Of a stretch of DNA of 15,637 bases, positions 8,587 to 15,637 are shown in pieces; position 1 is the stretch's first letter; the number at the start of each line of letters is the position of its first letter. The notes beneath the pieces are model-generated. The model saw nothing but the letters and a program-made list of their open reading frames with translations, was not told where the DNA came from and ran no database searches. The stretch spans positions 1-15,637 of the forward strand of contig CALGEU010000348.1 in the NCBI GenBank assembly GCA_937881285.1. Direction: 5' to 3'. The position numbers were made by a program, and so were the translations under genes. Source of the DNA: an uncultured Clostridia bacterium (GTDB lineage: Bacteria; Bacillota; Clostridia; Christensenellales; CAG-917).

Positions 8587-8623
8587 CTCACTCGTCCGTG
8601 CATCTGACGTGCGGACGAGCGAG
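8587..8623. other. Strong hairpin after the protease gene
   Basis: CTCGTCCGTGC (8591-8601) pairs with GTGCGGACGAG (8609-8619), using two G-U pairs. Three more pairs extend the stem outward after one mismatch. No T-run follows on the plus strand, so a canonical terminator for the protease transcript is not supported. On the minus strand the stem is followed by TGTTTTTTG, which would suit termination of antisense transcription. It may also act as an mRNA processing or stability element. Confidence 0.6.
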
Positions 8624-8631
8624 AACAAATA

Positions 8632-8651
8632 AGGATATATATTATTATCCT
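8632..8651. repeat. Small inverted repeat before the 8668 lipoprotein
   Basis: AGGATA (8632-8637) and TATCCT (8646-8651) pair around an 8-base AT loop, 16 bases before the ATG at 8668. As RNA it would fold just upstream of a weak ribosome binding site and could influence translation. The short stem makes this tentative. Confidence 0.3.
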
Positions 8652-8667
8652 AAAAACGAGTATAACA

Positions 8668-9777
8668 ATGAAAACAAAAAGAAGTTTACTGTTGGTTTGC
8701 GCACTTGTTGTATTGACGCTTTGCGTCGTGCTTTCTGCGTGCAACACTTCGCAAGCCAAACCCAACTACGACTATCTCGTCACGTTCGACTACAACGTCG
8801 GCACGCTAGACGCAAACTGTCAGACGCAATATCTCGGCGTGAAGGCGAATTCGCTTGTCGGACTCAAACCCGGTTCGCGTGAAGATTTCAAGCAATACGA
8901 AGCGTCGGGATACTATCTCGAAGGCTGGTATCTTCCCGAAAAAGACGCCGACGGCAACGTTATCGTCGACGAAGAAACTCAAATGGTCAAACTTGCGACC
9001 AAATGGAATTTCGAAACGATGCGCGTCAACTCCGATATGACGTTGTACGCAAGATTGCTTCGCGTTCCCACTATGATTTTCGTTGACAGAGAGACAGGTG
9101 AAGAAGTCAAGAGAGAAACGGGAACTCCCGAATCCACGAAGGTCAGACCTTCAAGCGTCGTCGAGCCGACAAAGGACGGCTATACGCTTTACGAATACTA
9201 CCAAAACGCGACGGGAGACGAAACGTTTGCATGGCCTTACGTTTTCGGAACGGAAGACGTGACCGTCTACGTTAAGTTTATCGAAGGAACGTGGTATATC
9301 GCAAAGACGGAAGATCAGTTCTCGGCAGGATTGAGTTCAAACGAAAACATTTATCTCGATTGCGATCTCGATTTCACAGACAAGACGTGGAGATATGCAG
9401 GCTTCAACGGCACGATAAACGGCAACGGACATACGATAAAGGGTATCACCGTTACGAGAAACTGCAATAAGTACACGCTCGGCGCAGGTATTTTCGGCAC
9501 TCTCGGTGCAAAAGCGAACATTTACGACCTTGTCATAGAAGACGCCACCGTCAACTTCAACGTGAAACTCGACAACGGCGAATTCACAGGCGGATTCTTC
9601 GCATACGAAGCAAGAGAAGGCGCACGAATCAGCAACGTGAGAATCGTAAACGGAACGCTCAATTGCGATTTCGGTTCAAACAAGACGTCAACTGCGTACG
9701 AATGGATTGCAAAAGACGCGTCAACGACGACGAACTGCGACTATTCGGGCGTTACGATAGTGGGAGCAGGAAACTGA
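8668..9777 (+). CDS. Lipoprotein with InlB-like repeats and probable beta-helix domain
   Basis: This 369-residue protein starts with MKTKRS, a hydrophobic stretch and lipobox LSAC, with the lipidated cysteine at residue 25. Residues 37-130 resemble a Listeria-Bacteroides (InlB-type) repeat, with VTFDYN, GYYLEGWYLP and DMTLYARL at the expected places. Residues 134-204 look like a second, more divergent unit. From about 208 to the end, short strands with a G-T-I-N-G-N-G-H-T-I motif and repeated I-x-x-x-x-I/V spacing suggest a right-handed beta-helix, as in GLUG-type or pectate-lyase-like folds. No catalytic residues could be assigned. The ribosome binding site is weak (GAG seven bases before ATG). 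It lies 90 bases after the protease gene and 60 before the binding protein. It may be a surface binding accessory for the protease or importer, but that rests only on position. Confidence 0.85.
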   Translation: MKTKRSLLLVCALVVLTLCVVLSACNTSQAKPNYDYLVTFDYNVGTLDANCQTQYLGVKANSLVGLKPGSREDFKQYEASGYYLEGWYLPEKDADGNVIVDEETQMVKLATKWNFETMRVNSDMTLYARLLRVPTMIFVDRETGEEVKRETGTPESTKVRPSSVVEPTKDGYTLYEYYQNATGDETFAWPYVFGTEDVTVYVKFIEGTWYIAKTEDQFSAGLSSNENIYLDCDLDFTDKTWRYAGFNGTINGNGHTIKGITVTRNCNKYTLGAGIFGTLGAKANIYDLVIEDATVNFNVKLDNGEFTGGFFAYEAREGARISNVRIVNGTLNCDFGSNKTSTAYEWIAKDASTTTNCDYSGVTIVGAGN

Positions 9778-9826
9778 CTTTCAAAATAAGATCAACCAAA
9801 CACGAAAAAACTATTTACTTTCATAT

Positions 9827-9832
9827 AAGGAG
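9827..9832 (+). promoter_or_regulatory. Ribosome binding site of the solute-binding protein
   Basis: AAGGAG five bases before the ATG at 9838 is a full consensus site, stronger than those seen for the flanking lipoprotein and OppB genes. This fits the high demand for binding protein relative to permease. Confidence 0.8.
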
Positions 9833-9837
9833 ACAAC

Positions 9838-12411
9838 ATGAAAAACGCAAAGAAAATCACGACAATCGTTCTCATTGCGGCAATGATTATCGTCATGACG
9901 GCATCTCTTGCAGCATGCGATAAGAAAGGTCAGAGTTACGATCCCGAAACTCGTCCGTTTGCAATGAGCATCTCAACTCCGGACGGCGTTTTCAACCCAT
10001 TTTTCTCAACGTCGGCATACGACTCTTCAATCGTCGGTATGACCCAAATCAGCATGCTCAGCACCGATTCCAAGGGCAATATCACCTACGGTGACGACGA
10101 GCCGACCGTGACAAAGGACTACACCGTTTCGGAAAGCGAAGAAGGCGGAAAGAAATACACCACTTACGAATTCCTTATCAAGAACGGCATCAAATTCTCC
10201 GACGGCCACGACCTTACGATAAAAGACGTTTTGTTCAACCTTTACGTCTATCTCGATCCGTCTTACACGGGTTCTGCAACCATTTATTCAACGGATATCG
10301 TCGGCCTTAAGAGTTATCGTCAACAACAACTTACGACGAGCGATTCTACCGCGTTCGAAGAACAATTCGTTTCCGACGCAAACGTCCGTATTGACGACAT
10401 CATTGAGTACGTAACATTCAAATATAACGGTACAAAACCTGCAGATCGTCCAGCAGACCGTTGGAGCGACGAAGCAAAAGCGCAACTCGAAAAAGACTTC
10501 AAGTACGTTGCAGAGACTTTCCAAAAGGAACTCACGACGGACTGGAACAGCGTGGATCTCGAAACCTACAAGAAAGATTACGGATTTACCGACGCATGGC
10601 AGGTTTTTATGCTCAACGACGGTGGTATGACAGAACTCTTGTATGAAGATCGTCCCGGTCATAAGTATAAAGACGAAAACGGCAATTATAAGCTTGATGC
10701 AGATTATGCTGATGAATTCTATAACGATTCCATTTTGCCTTACGTTGAAGAAAACAGCGATATGAGCAAAGACGACGCAATCAAAGAATACTGCATCAGC
10801 AGCGTTTTCACATCCTACTTCCCAGTTGATAGCAATAATAACCTTGATATTACGATTACGCAACCAAGCAGTTTCGAAACCGTAATTAAATACTGGCAAA
10901 CCGCATCTACGGTGCTCGATCAGTTCACCGCAGAAGCAAAGAGCGACTATTTCAAGGGCAGCACGAAGGTTGTGCCGAACATCAGCGGTATCACCACTCA
11001 CAAAGTGACCAACTTCAACGGAAAGTCTCTCGGTGAAGAATACGACGTGCTCTCCATCAAAATCAACGACGTAGACCCGAAGGCAATCTACAACTTCGCA
11101 TTCACCGTTGCTCCGATGCACTATTATTCGGGCACGTGGCACGGCAAAGATTACGTTGCGGCATTCAACGGAACGACTGAATTCGGTCTCGAATTCGGTG
11201 AAATCACCTTCATGAACGAAGTCATCAACGCTTCCAACAAGGTCGGTCTCCCCGTCGGTGCAGGCACTTACAAAGCGTCCAATGCAAGCGGCAGCGGCAA
11301 CGTCACCAGCGATACGTTCTTCAACAACAACATGGTCTATTACGAGCGCAATCCGTACTTCGAAACTCTCGGCAGCGGAATCAGCAACGCAAAGATCAAA
11401 TACGTCCGCTACAAAGTCGTTGAAAGCGATCAGATCATCAACGCATTGACCAACGGCGATATCGACTTCGGCGAACCCAGCGCAACGCAGCCCAACATCA
11501 AGGCGGTCAACGACGCAGGTCTCGGACACGTCGAAATCGCAACCAGCGGTTACGGCTACGTCGGCATCAACCCGAGATTCGTCCCGAACATCAACGTCAG
11601 AAGAGCAATCATCAAAGCGATGAACACGTCTCTTATCACCGAAAACTACTATCAGGGCGGTCTTGCGGAAATTATTTATCGTCCTATGTCAAAAACCAAC
11701 TGGGCATATCCGCAGGATGCGACCATCTACAAGAAAGGCGATCTCACCTACGCATACGACAGAACGGGACAAGAAATCAAGAAACTCGTCGAAGACGCAG
11801 GTTATGAATTCAACGGCACATGCTATGAAAAGTATATCGACGGTTACGGCACGGATACGCTCAACTACAAACTTACCATCGCAGGCGGTTCTACCGATCA
11901 CCCGGCATACTCGATGTTCCTTAATGCGGCAAAGATTCTCAACAGCGTCGGATTCGACGTCAAAGTCGTGACTTCGCAAACCGCACTCAGCGACTTGTCC
12001 GCAGGTAAACTTGCAATCTGGGCGGCAGCGTGGTCTTCCACGATCGACCCCGATATGTATCAGGTCTATCATATGGATTCGCAAGCAAGTTCCACGAGCA
12101 ACTGGGGTTATAAGCAAATCAAGGCAGGCAAGAACACCGAAGCGTACGCAGAAGAGTATCAAATCATCACCGATCTTTCCGCGCTCATCGACCAAGGCCG
12201 TGCAACTACCGACCAGAACGAGAGAAAGGGCATCTACGCTCAAGCACTCGACAAGATCATGGAATTTGCAGTCGAAATGCCGACTTATCAGAGAAACGAT
12301 ATGTCCGCATACAACAAGAACGTGCTTGACGAAAGCACCATGACTCCCGCAAGCGAACGCTCTCCGTACAACGGATTGCTTTCAAGACTTTGGGAATTGA
12401 ACTACAGATAA
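9838..12411 (+). CDS. OppA/DppA-type family 5 solute-binding lipoprotein, enlarged
   Basis: This 857-residue lipoprotein has a signal peptide ending in lipobox LAAC (lipid cysteine at 27). It would capture peptides outside the membrane and pass them to the permeases encoded downstream. The family 5 signature is clear at about residues 111-133, with YEFLIKNG, KFSDG and LTIKDVLF. The usual C-terminal lobe features follow, including NVRRAIIKAMN, LVEDAGYEF and DPDMYQVYHMDS. Typical members are 500 to 600 residues. The excess is mainly a region at about 156-400 between the signature and the strand beginning YDVLSIKIND. That insert is rich in charged and aromatic residues and has no recognised domain. 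Part of it (10650-10870) prefers GAT and TAT codons, unlike the rest of the gene. Peptide uptake is the likely role from gene context; nickel or other solutes cannot be excluded. Confidence 0.92.
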   Translation: MKNAKKITTIVLIAAMIIVMTASLAACDKKGQSYDPETRPFAMSISTPDGVFNPFFSTSAYDSSIVGMTQISMLSTDSKGNITYGDDEPTVTKDYTVSESEEGGKKYTTYEFLIKNGIKFSDGHDLTIKDVLFNLYVYLDPSYTGSATIYSTDIVGLKSYRQQQLTTSDSTAFEEQFVSDANVRIDDIIEYVTFKYNGTKPADRPADRWSDEAKAQLEKDFKYVAETFQKELTTDWNSVDLETYKKDYGFTDAWQVFMLNDGGMTELLYEDRPGHKYKDENGNYKLDADYADEFYNDSILPYVEENSDMSKDDAIKEYCISSVFTSYFPVDSNNNLDITITQPSSFETVIKYWQTASTVLDQFTAEAKSDYFKGSTKVVPNISGITTHKVTNFNGKSLGEEYDVLSIKINDVDPKAIYNFAFTVAPMHYYSGTWHGKDYVAAFNGTTEFGLEFGEITFMNEVINASNKVGLPVGAGTYKASNASGSGNVTSDTFFNNNMVYYERNPYFETLGSGISNAKIKYVRYKVVESDQIINALTNGDIDFGEPSATQPNIKAVNDAGLGHVEIATSGYGYVGINPRFVPNINVRRAIIKAMNTSLITENYYQGGLAEIIYRPMSKTNWAYPQDATIYKKGDLTYAYDRTGQEIKKLVEDAGYEFNGTCYEKYIDGYGTDTLNYKLTIAGGSTDHPAYSMFLNAAKILNSVGFDVKVVTSQTALSDLSAGKLAIWAAAWSSTIDPDMYQVYHMDSQASSTSNWGYKQIKAGKNTEAYAEEYQIITDLSALIDQGRATTDQNERKGIYAQALDKIMEFAVEMPTYQRNDMSAYNKNVLDESTMTPASERSPYNGLLSRLWELNYR

Positions 12412-12422
12412 AATCTGAAAAC

Positions 12423-12436
12423 GCACCTATCGGTGC
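12423..12436. other. Small hairpin after the binding-protein gene
   Basis: GCACC and GGTGC form a perfect 5-base stem with a TATC loop, 11 bases after the stop codon. No T-run follows. It is the first of two hairpins in this 97-base gap. Confidence 0.45.
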
Positions 12437-12462
12437 AAAGAACAAACTCAACTAAACCGATA

Positions 12463-12488
12463 CCGTCGGGTGTGAAAACGCCCGACGG
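12463..12488. other. GC-rich intercistronic hairpin between binding protein and OppB
   Basis: CCGTCGGG (12463-12470) pairs exactly with CCCGACGG (12481-12488). A G-U and a G-C pair extend the stem inward to a 6-base loop. The following bases are AAAGACAGG, so it lacks a terminator T-run. A hairpin between binding-protein and permease genes is a common way to stabilise the upstream mRNA and keep the binding protein in excess; that role is inferred here. Confidence 0.6.
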
Positions 12489-12508
12489 AAAGACAGGAAA
12501 CAGTTTAT

Positions 12509-13972
12509 ATGGATACGTTAAAATACATAGTCAAAAGACTGCTTCTGTCGGTGGTGATCCTATTTGGTGTGTCCATCATCATATACTCGCTCGCGCGTAT
12601 GATGCCGACCGACTACGTCGACAATCAGTACTCGTCGGCGGTGCAACAGGGCACTATGAAACAGGAAGACGTCGACCGAATCAAAGAATTGTACGGTCTT
12701 GCCATGCCCGATGCGTATTTGCATCTCACGGTTGGCGAAAACAGTCAGTTCGCGGGCGAAACTTTCACCAAAAACACCAAAGAAGTCACTTACGACGAAG
12801 ATATATCTCTCGGCATCAAGAGTTACAACTCTTGGTACGAAGGTTCTTTTGACGGCAGCAAAAACACCCGCGTTATAATCAAGGCGGACACCGACGAAGA
12901 CGGCAAGTATCTCAACACCGGCACGTTCAGCATCTGCAAGGTTACAAGCCGCGGCGCAAAGGCGGACGAGACGACAGGCTCGGAAGAGACCACCGACGAT
13001 TCCATGATTACGCTTGACGAAATCATCACACCCGTCGAAAGCGGCACTTACGTTGTCAACGAAACCGAAGGTATGGACAATCGCACCATTCGCAACATGA
13101 CGTTTACGCTTTCAAGCGGTGAAGTAGTGACGGTGAATATGTCTTACAAGGTTGCGACGGGCGGAGACAAGTTCGTTGCAATCATCAAGGGATATTTCAA
13201 CTGGCTCGGAAACCTTCTCAAAGGCGACCTTGGCATGTCCTTCAAGTATAAGAGACCGGTTTCGGACGTCATCGTTCAGAATATGGGCATTTCCTTTGCG
13301 ATTGCATTCATCGCAACGATTTTGCAATTCGCAATCGCAATTCCGCTCGGTATCAAGGCTGCGACTCATCAATACGGCTTCGTCGACTATTCGGTCACGG
13401 TGCTTGCGATGATGGGCATAAGTCTTCCCACGTTCTTCCTTGCCGCTCTTGCAATTCGTTTGTTTGCGGTGCAACTAGGCTGGTTTGAAGTGGGCGGCAT
13501 TGCGTCTGCGTCGTTGCCTATGGACGCGTCGTGGATAGTGCGACTCGGAGATACGCTGTGGCACATGGTGTTGCCTATGGCGGTTCTCGTCATTCTTTCA
13601 ATCGGCTCGCTTATGCGTTACACCCGCACAAACACGCTCGAAGCACTCAACGCGGACTACGTGCGCACCGCAAGAGCGAAAGGTCTCAGCGAAAGAAAAG
13701 TCGTTTACAAACACGTATTCAGAAACACAATGATTCCGCTCGTCACGATGATGGCAGGCATTTTGCCGAGTCTGTTCGGCGGAGCAATGATAACGGAAAC
13801 CGTGTTCAGTATCCCCGGTATCGGTAAACTCGCATACGACGCACTCGTCGTGGCGGATATACCGTTTATTATGGGCTACAACATGTTTATCGCAATACTG
13901 ACGGTCATAGGAACGTTGTTCAGCGACCTGATGTACGCAATAGTCGACCCGCGTGTCAAGATAGGAAAGTAG
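12509..13972 (+). CDS. oppB: OppB/DppB-type peptide ABC permease with large extracytoplasmic insert
   Basis: This 487-residue membrane protein is one half of the importer channel. The first membrane helix is at about 9-29, followed by the usual K-E-L-Y-G-L segment near 59-64. The family then normally runs directly into WLGNLLKGDLGMSF, which here is delayed to about 232-245. The intervening 150 or so residues (about 72-222) are an extra, polar, extracytoplasmic segment with no recognised domain, so the protein is much longer than the usual 300 to 330. Further helices follow from about 260. The cytoplasmic EAA loop, which docks the ATPase, is clear at 378-410 (ADYVRTARAKGLSERKV). The site AGG at 12495-12497 is a modest ribosome binding site. 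The gene follows the binding protein by 97 bases and precedes OppC by 9. Opp versus Dpp specificity cannot be told from sequence. Confidence 0.92.
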   Translation: MDTLKYIVKRLLLSVVILFGVSIIIYSLARMMPTDYVDNQYSSAVQQGTMKQEDVDRIKELYGLAMPDAYLHLTVGENSQFAGETFTKNTKEVTYDEDISLGIKSYNSWYEGSFDGSKNTRVIIKADTDEDGKYLNTGTFSICKVTSRGAKADETTGSEETTDDSMITLDEIITPVESGTYVVNETEGMDNRTIRNMTFTLSSGEVVTVNMSYKVATGGDKFVAIIKGYFNWLGNLLKGDLGMSFKYKRPVSDVIVQNMGISFAIAFIATILQFAIAIPLGIKAATHQYGFVDYSVTVLAMMGISLPTFFLAALAIRLFAVQLGWFEVGGIASASLPMDASWIVRLGDTLWHMVLPMAVLVILSIGSLMRYTRTNTLEALNADYVRTARAKGLSERKVVYKHVFRNTMIPLVTMMAGILPSLFGGAMITETVFSIPGIGKLAYDALVVADIPFIMGYNMFIAILTVIGTLFSDLMYAIVDPRVKIGK

Positions 13973-13976
13973 GGGG
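13971..13976 (+). promoter_or_regulatory. Ribosome binding site of oppC overlapping the oppB stop
   Basis: AGGGGG shares its first two bases with the TAG stop of oppB and lies five bases before the oppC ATG. This arrangement suggests translational coupling of the two permeases. Confidence 0.75.
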
Positions 13977-13981
13977 TAAGT

Positions 13982-15181
13982 ATGGACGAAATAAAAGACG
14001 AAATAATCGTCGGCAATCCGACGGAAACCCTGCTTGACGAACAAAACGACGTCGTGAACGCAATCGAAAACGATGCGGACACGCAAAACGTCGAGAGCGT
14101 CGAAAACGACGCGTTGACAACGCAGGAAGTGAGCAAAGAAAACGAAGAAAACGTCGAAACCGCACAGAATGCGGACGACGAAGAAGAAAGCGTTGAAGAA
14201 AGAACGTCGAGAACGCTCAGCCCCGGCAGAATCGTGCTAAAACGATTCTTCAGATCGAAACTTTCGATAACGGGACTCGTGATGCTCGTCATTTTGTTCG
14301 CGTTTTCATTCCTTGGACCGCTTTTTACGAATCTCCCGTTCATCTGGGGTGAAAGAGAAGCGGACGACACCAAAAAAGTCAAAGAGACGTATTACACCGA
14401 AGTGTCCGCGCCCGACTACGGCGAAGACACCGTGTATATCGTCACTTATTCCGAGCCGACCAACTATCTCAAACCGTCCAAAGACCACTTGCTCGGCACC
14501 GACGACAAGGGATTCGACGTGTTCTCCCGTCTTATGTACGGCGGAAGAGTGTCTCTCACGGTGGGCTTCGTCGTCATTATTCTTGAAACGATAATCGGCG
14601 TGTTCCTTGGCGGCTTGGCAGGTTATTTCGGAAAGTGGGTGGATCAGATCATAATGCGTATAGTAGATATTTTCAACTGCGTGCCGACTATGCCTATGCT
14701 TATGATCGTCGGCGTCGCGCTTGACGCGCAAGACGTAACCGGCCCTGCGAAACTCTACATATTGATGGCCATGATGACACTGTTCGGCTGGGCAGGCACG
14801 GCAAGACTCGTCAGGGGACAGATTTTGTCTCTGAGAGAGCAAGACTTTATGTTGAGTGCAGAAGCAAGCGGTCTTCCCGCAAGCAGAAAGATATTCAAGC
14901 ACCTTATCCCCAACGTTATGCCGCAACTCATCGTTTCGATGACGCTCGGCCTTGGCGGAATCATTCTCACGGAAGCGACGCTCGGCTATCTCGGCATCGG
15001 TCTTCCCGCAGAATACGCAACTTGGGGCAATATGATAAACGCCGCCGCAAACAACACTGCGCTCCGTCTGTATCCGAATCTCTGGATTTCACCCGGTATC
15101 TGCATAGTGCTCGCGGTGCTCGCGTTCAACTTCGTCGGCGACGGTTTGCGCGATGCGTTCGACCCGAAGGCAAGGAGATAA
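13982..15181 (+). CDS. oppC: OppC/DppC-type peptide ABC permease with acidic N-terminal tail
   Basis: This 399-residue protein is the second permease half. The family core begins at about residue 80 (PGRIVLKRFFRSK) with the first membrane helix at about 96-113. LLGTDDKGFDVFSRLMYGGR (170-189) is the classical OppC signature, and the EAA loop is at about 286-315 (SAEASGLPASRKIFKHLIP). The last helix and GDGLRDAFDPKARR close the protein as usual. Two parts are extra. Residues 1-73 form a cytoplasmic, low-complexity acidic tail with 26 Asp/Glu and only 2 Lys/Arg. The loop between the first helix and the LGTD signature is also longer than usual, by perhaps 30 residues (about 120-165). Typical members are 280 to 310 residues. 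It follows oppB by 9 bases and precedes oppD by 4, so the three are surely co-transcribed. Confidence 0.92.
   Translation: MDEIKDEIIVGNPTETLLDEQNDVVNAIENDADTQNVESVENDALTTQEVSKENEENVETAQNADDEEESVEERTSRTLSPGRIVLKRFFRSKLSITGLVMLVILFAFSFLGPLFTNLPFIWGEREADDTKKVKETYYTEVSAPDYGEDTVYIVTYSEPTNYLKPSKDHLLGTDDKGFDVFSRLMYGGRVSLTVGFVVIILETIIGVFLGGLAGYFGKWVDQIIMRIVDIFNCVPTMPMLMIVGVALDAQDVTGPAKLYILMAMMTLFGWAGTARLVRGQILSLREQDFMLSAEASGLPASRKIFKHLIPNVMPQLIVSMTLGLGGIILTEATLGYLGIGLPAEYATWGNMINAAANNTALRLYPNLWISPGICIVLAVLAFNFVGDGLRDAFDPKARR
15172..15177 (+). promoter_or_regulatory. Ribosome binding site of oppD inside the oppC end
   Basis: AAGGAG lies in the last codons of oppC, eight bases before the ATG at 15186. 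The nearer ATG at 15181 overlaps the oppC stop but opens only a 17-codon frame, so 15186 is the real start. Confidence 0.75.
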
Positions 15182-15185
15182 TGTT

Positions 15186-15637
15186 ATGTTTGAAAAGAAA
15201 GAAAAAACCAACGATAAGAACAAGCATTATATAACCGCCAAAGAGTCACGCAATATCGCAAAGCAAAACCTTCGCACGATAAAACAACTCAAAAAGAAAA
15301 GAGCGGCTTACACCAAAGACGACTACATCACCGAGATGAAGGACGCAAGAAACGTCGTGGAATTCGACGATTTGCACACCTACTTCTTCACGGACAACGG
15401 CGTGGTGAAAGCGGTCAACGGCGTATCTTTCGACATTCCGCAAGGCTCGACTGTCGGCGTCGTGGGCGAATCGGGATGCGGCAAGTCCGTGACGAGCCTT
15501 TCGCTCATGCAACTCGTTCAAGGTCCTATGGGACAAATCGTGGACGGCAGCATTCGTTTCCGCTCCACGCAAAGAAAAGTCGTCGGAACGGAAGAAATCA
15601 CCGAACCCGTGCTTGACGAGAACGGCAATCAGATGCT
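15186..15637 (+). CDS. oppD: OppD/DppD-type peptide ABC transporter ATPase (partial, C-terminus off window)
   Basis: The first 150 residues are visible. This is a cytoplasmic ATPase that would power the OppB/OppC channel. The nucleotide-binding core starts near residue 57 (NVVEFDDLHTYFF), with the A-loop region at about 65-75, VKAVNGVSFDIPQGS at 74-88 and the Walker A motif GESGCGKS at 94-101. The Q-loop, signature motif and Walker B lie beyond the window. Two features are unusual. Residues 1-56 form a lysine- and arginine-rich leader (17 basic, 8 acidic) absent from typical OppD proteins, which begin at or just before the equivalent of residue 57. After GSIRF (121-125) the sequence STQRKVVGTEEITEPVLDEN replaces the usual short G-x-D-L step, suggesting an insert. 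Start choice rests on AAGGAG at 15172-15177. Confidence 0.9.
   Translation, partial: MFEKKEKTNDKNKHYITAKESRNIAKQNLRTIKQLKKKRAAYTKDDYITEMKDARNVVEFDDLHTYFFTDNGVVKAVNGVSFDIPQGSTVGVVGESGCGKSVTSLSLMQLVQGPMGQIVDGSIRFRSTQRKVVGTEEITEPVLDENGNQM

Noticed and set aside
6325..8628. A 767-residue open frame on the minus strand under the protease 3' half
   Set aside because: It mirrors the well-supported plus-strand gene. Codons such as GAC and GTC leave few antisense stops, and the translation is rich in Arg, Cys and Val with no domain or ribosome binding site.
10288..11529. A 413-residue open frame on the minus strand within the binding-protein gene
   Set aside because: Antisense shadow of a well-supported family 5 gene; composition is Val, Cys and Phe rich and no motif is seen.
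12463..12488. Hairpin read as a rho-independent terminator
   Set aside because: The bases after the stem on the plus strand are A and G rich, with no T-run, and the permease genes that complete the transporter follow directly.
15181..15234. ATG overlapping the oppC stop as a start for the next gene
   Set aside because: That frame ends after 17 codons; the ATG at 15186 opens the ATPase frame.

Overview
This window is a surface-proteolysis and peptide-uptake locus from a bacterium that secretes lipoproteins through classical lipoboxes and has no obvious outer-membrane components. The following features point to a Gram-positive, Clostridia-like Firmicute: moderate-GC genes rich in GAC, AAC and GCG codons, AT-rich intergenic DNA, strong AGGAG ribosome binding sites, BspA-type leucine-rich repeats and InlB-like repeats. 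An uncultured gut lineage would fit, but that is inference and no rRNA or marker gene is present. No RNA genes, CRISPR arrays, insertion sequences or attachment sites were seen.

Layout. The left end (1-603, minus strand) is the start of a lipoprotein made of InlB-like beta repeats and is cut by the window edge. A 582-base AT-rich intergenic region (604-1185) holds divergent sigma-A-type promoters and several inverted repeats. Rightward from there, six genes lie on the plus strand. The first is a 2463-residue cell-surface protein (1186-8577). It fuses an S8 subtilisin-like protease of the C5a peptidase/lactocepin type (propeptide, catalytic domain with PA insert, Fn3-like domain) to two Ig-like domains, about 28 BspA-type leucine-rich repeats, a helical segment, a Big_3-like domain and a C-terminal membrane anchor. 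Next is a 369-residue lipoprotein with InlB-like repeats and a probable beta-helix (8668-9777). The rest is an oligopeptide/dipeptide-type ABC importer: an unusually large solute-binding lipoprotein (9838-12411), an OppB-type permease (12509-13972), an OppC-type permease (13982-15181) and the start of an OppD-type ATPase (15186 to the window end).

How the parts may work together. The protease would cut host or dietary protein at the cell surface, with the leucine-rich repeats as the likely adhesion or substrate-docking module. The released peptides would be caught by the binding lipoprotein and imported by the permease/ATPase complex. This mirrors the PrtP plus Opp logic of lactic acid bacteria, but here the genes are adjacent. 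Co-transcription is plausible: all six genes are co-directional, gaps are 4 to 97 bases, and no canonical terminator with a T-run lies on the plus strand.

The most unusual features are the large extra extracytoplasmic segments in the binding protein and in both permeases, an acidic N-terminal tail on OppC paired with a basic N-terminal tail on OppD, and the protease-LRR fusion itself.
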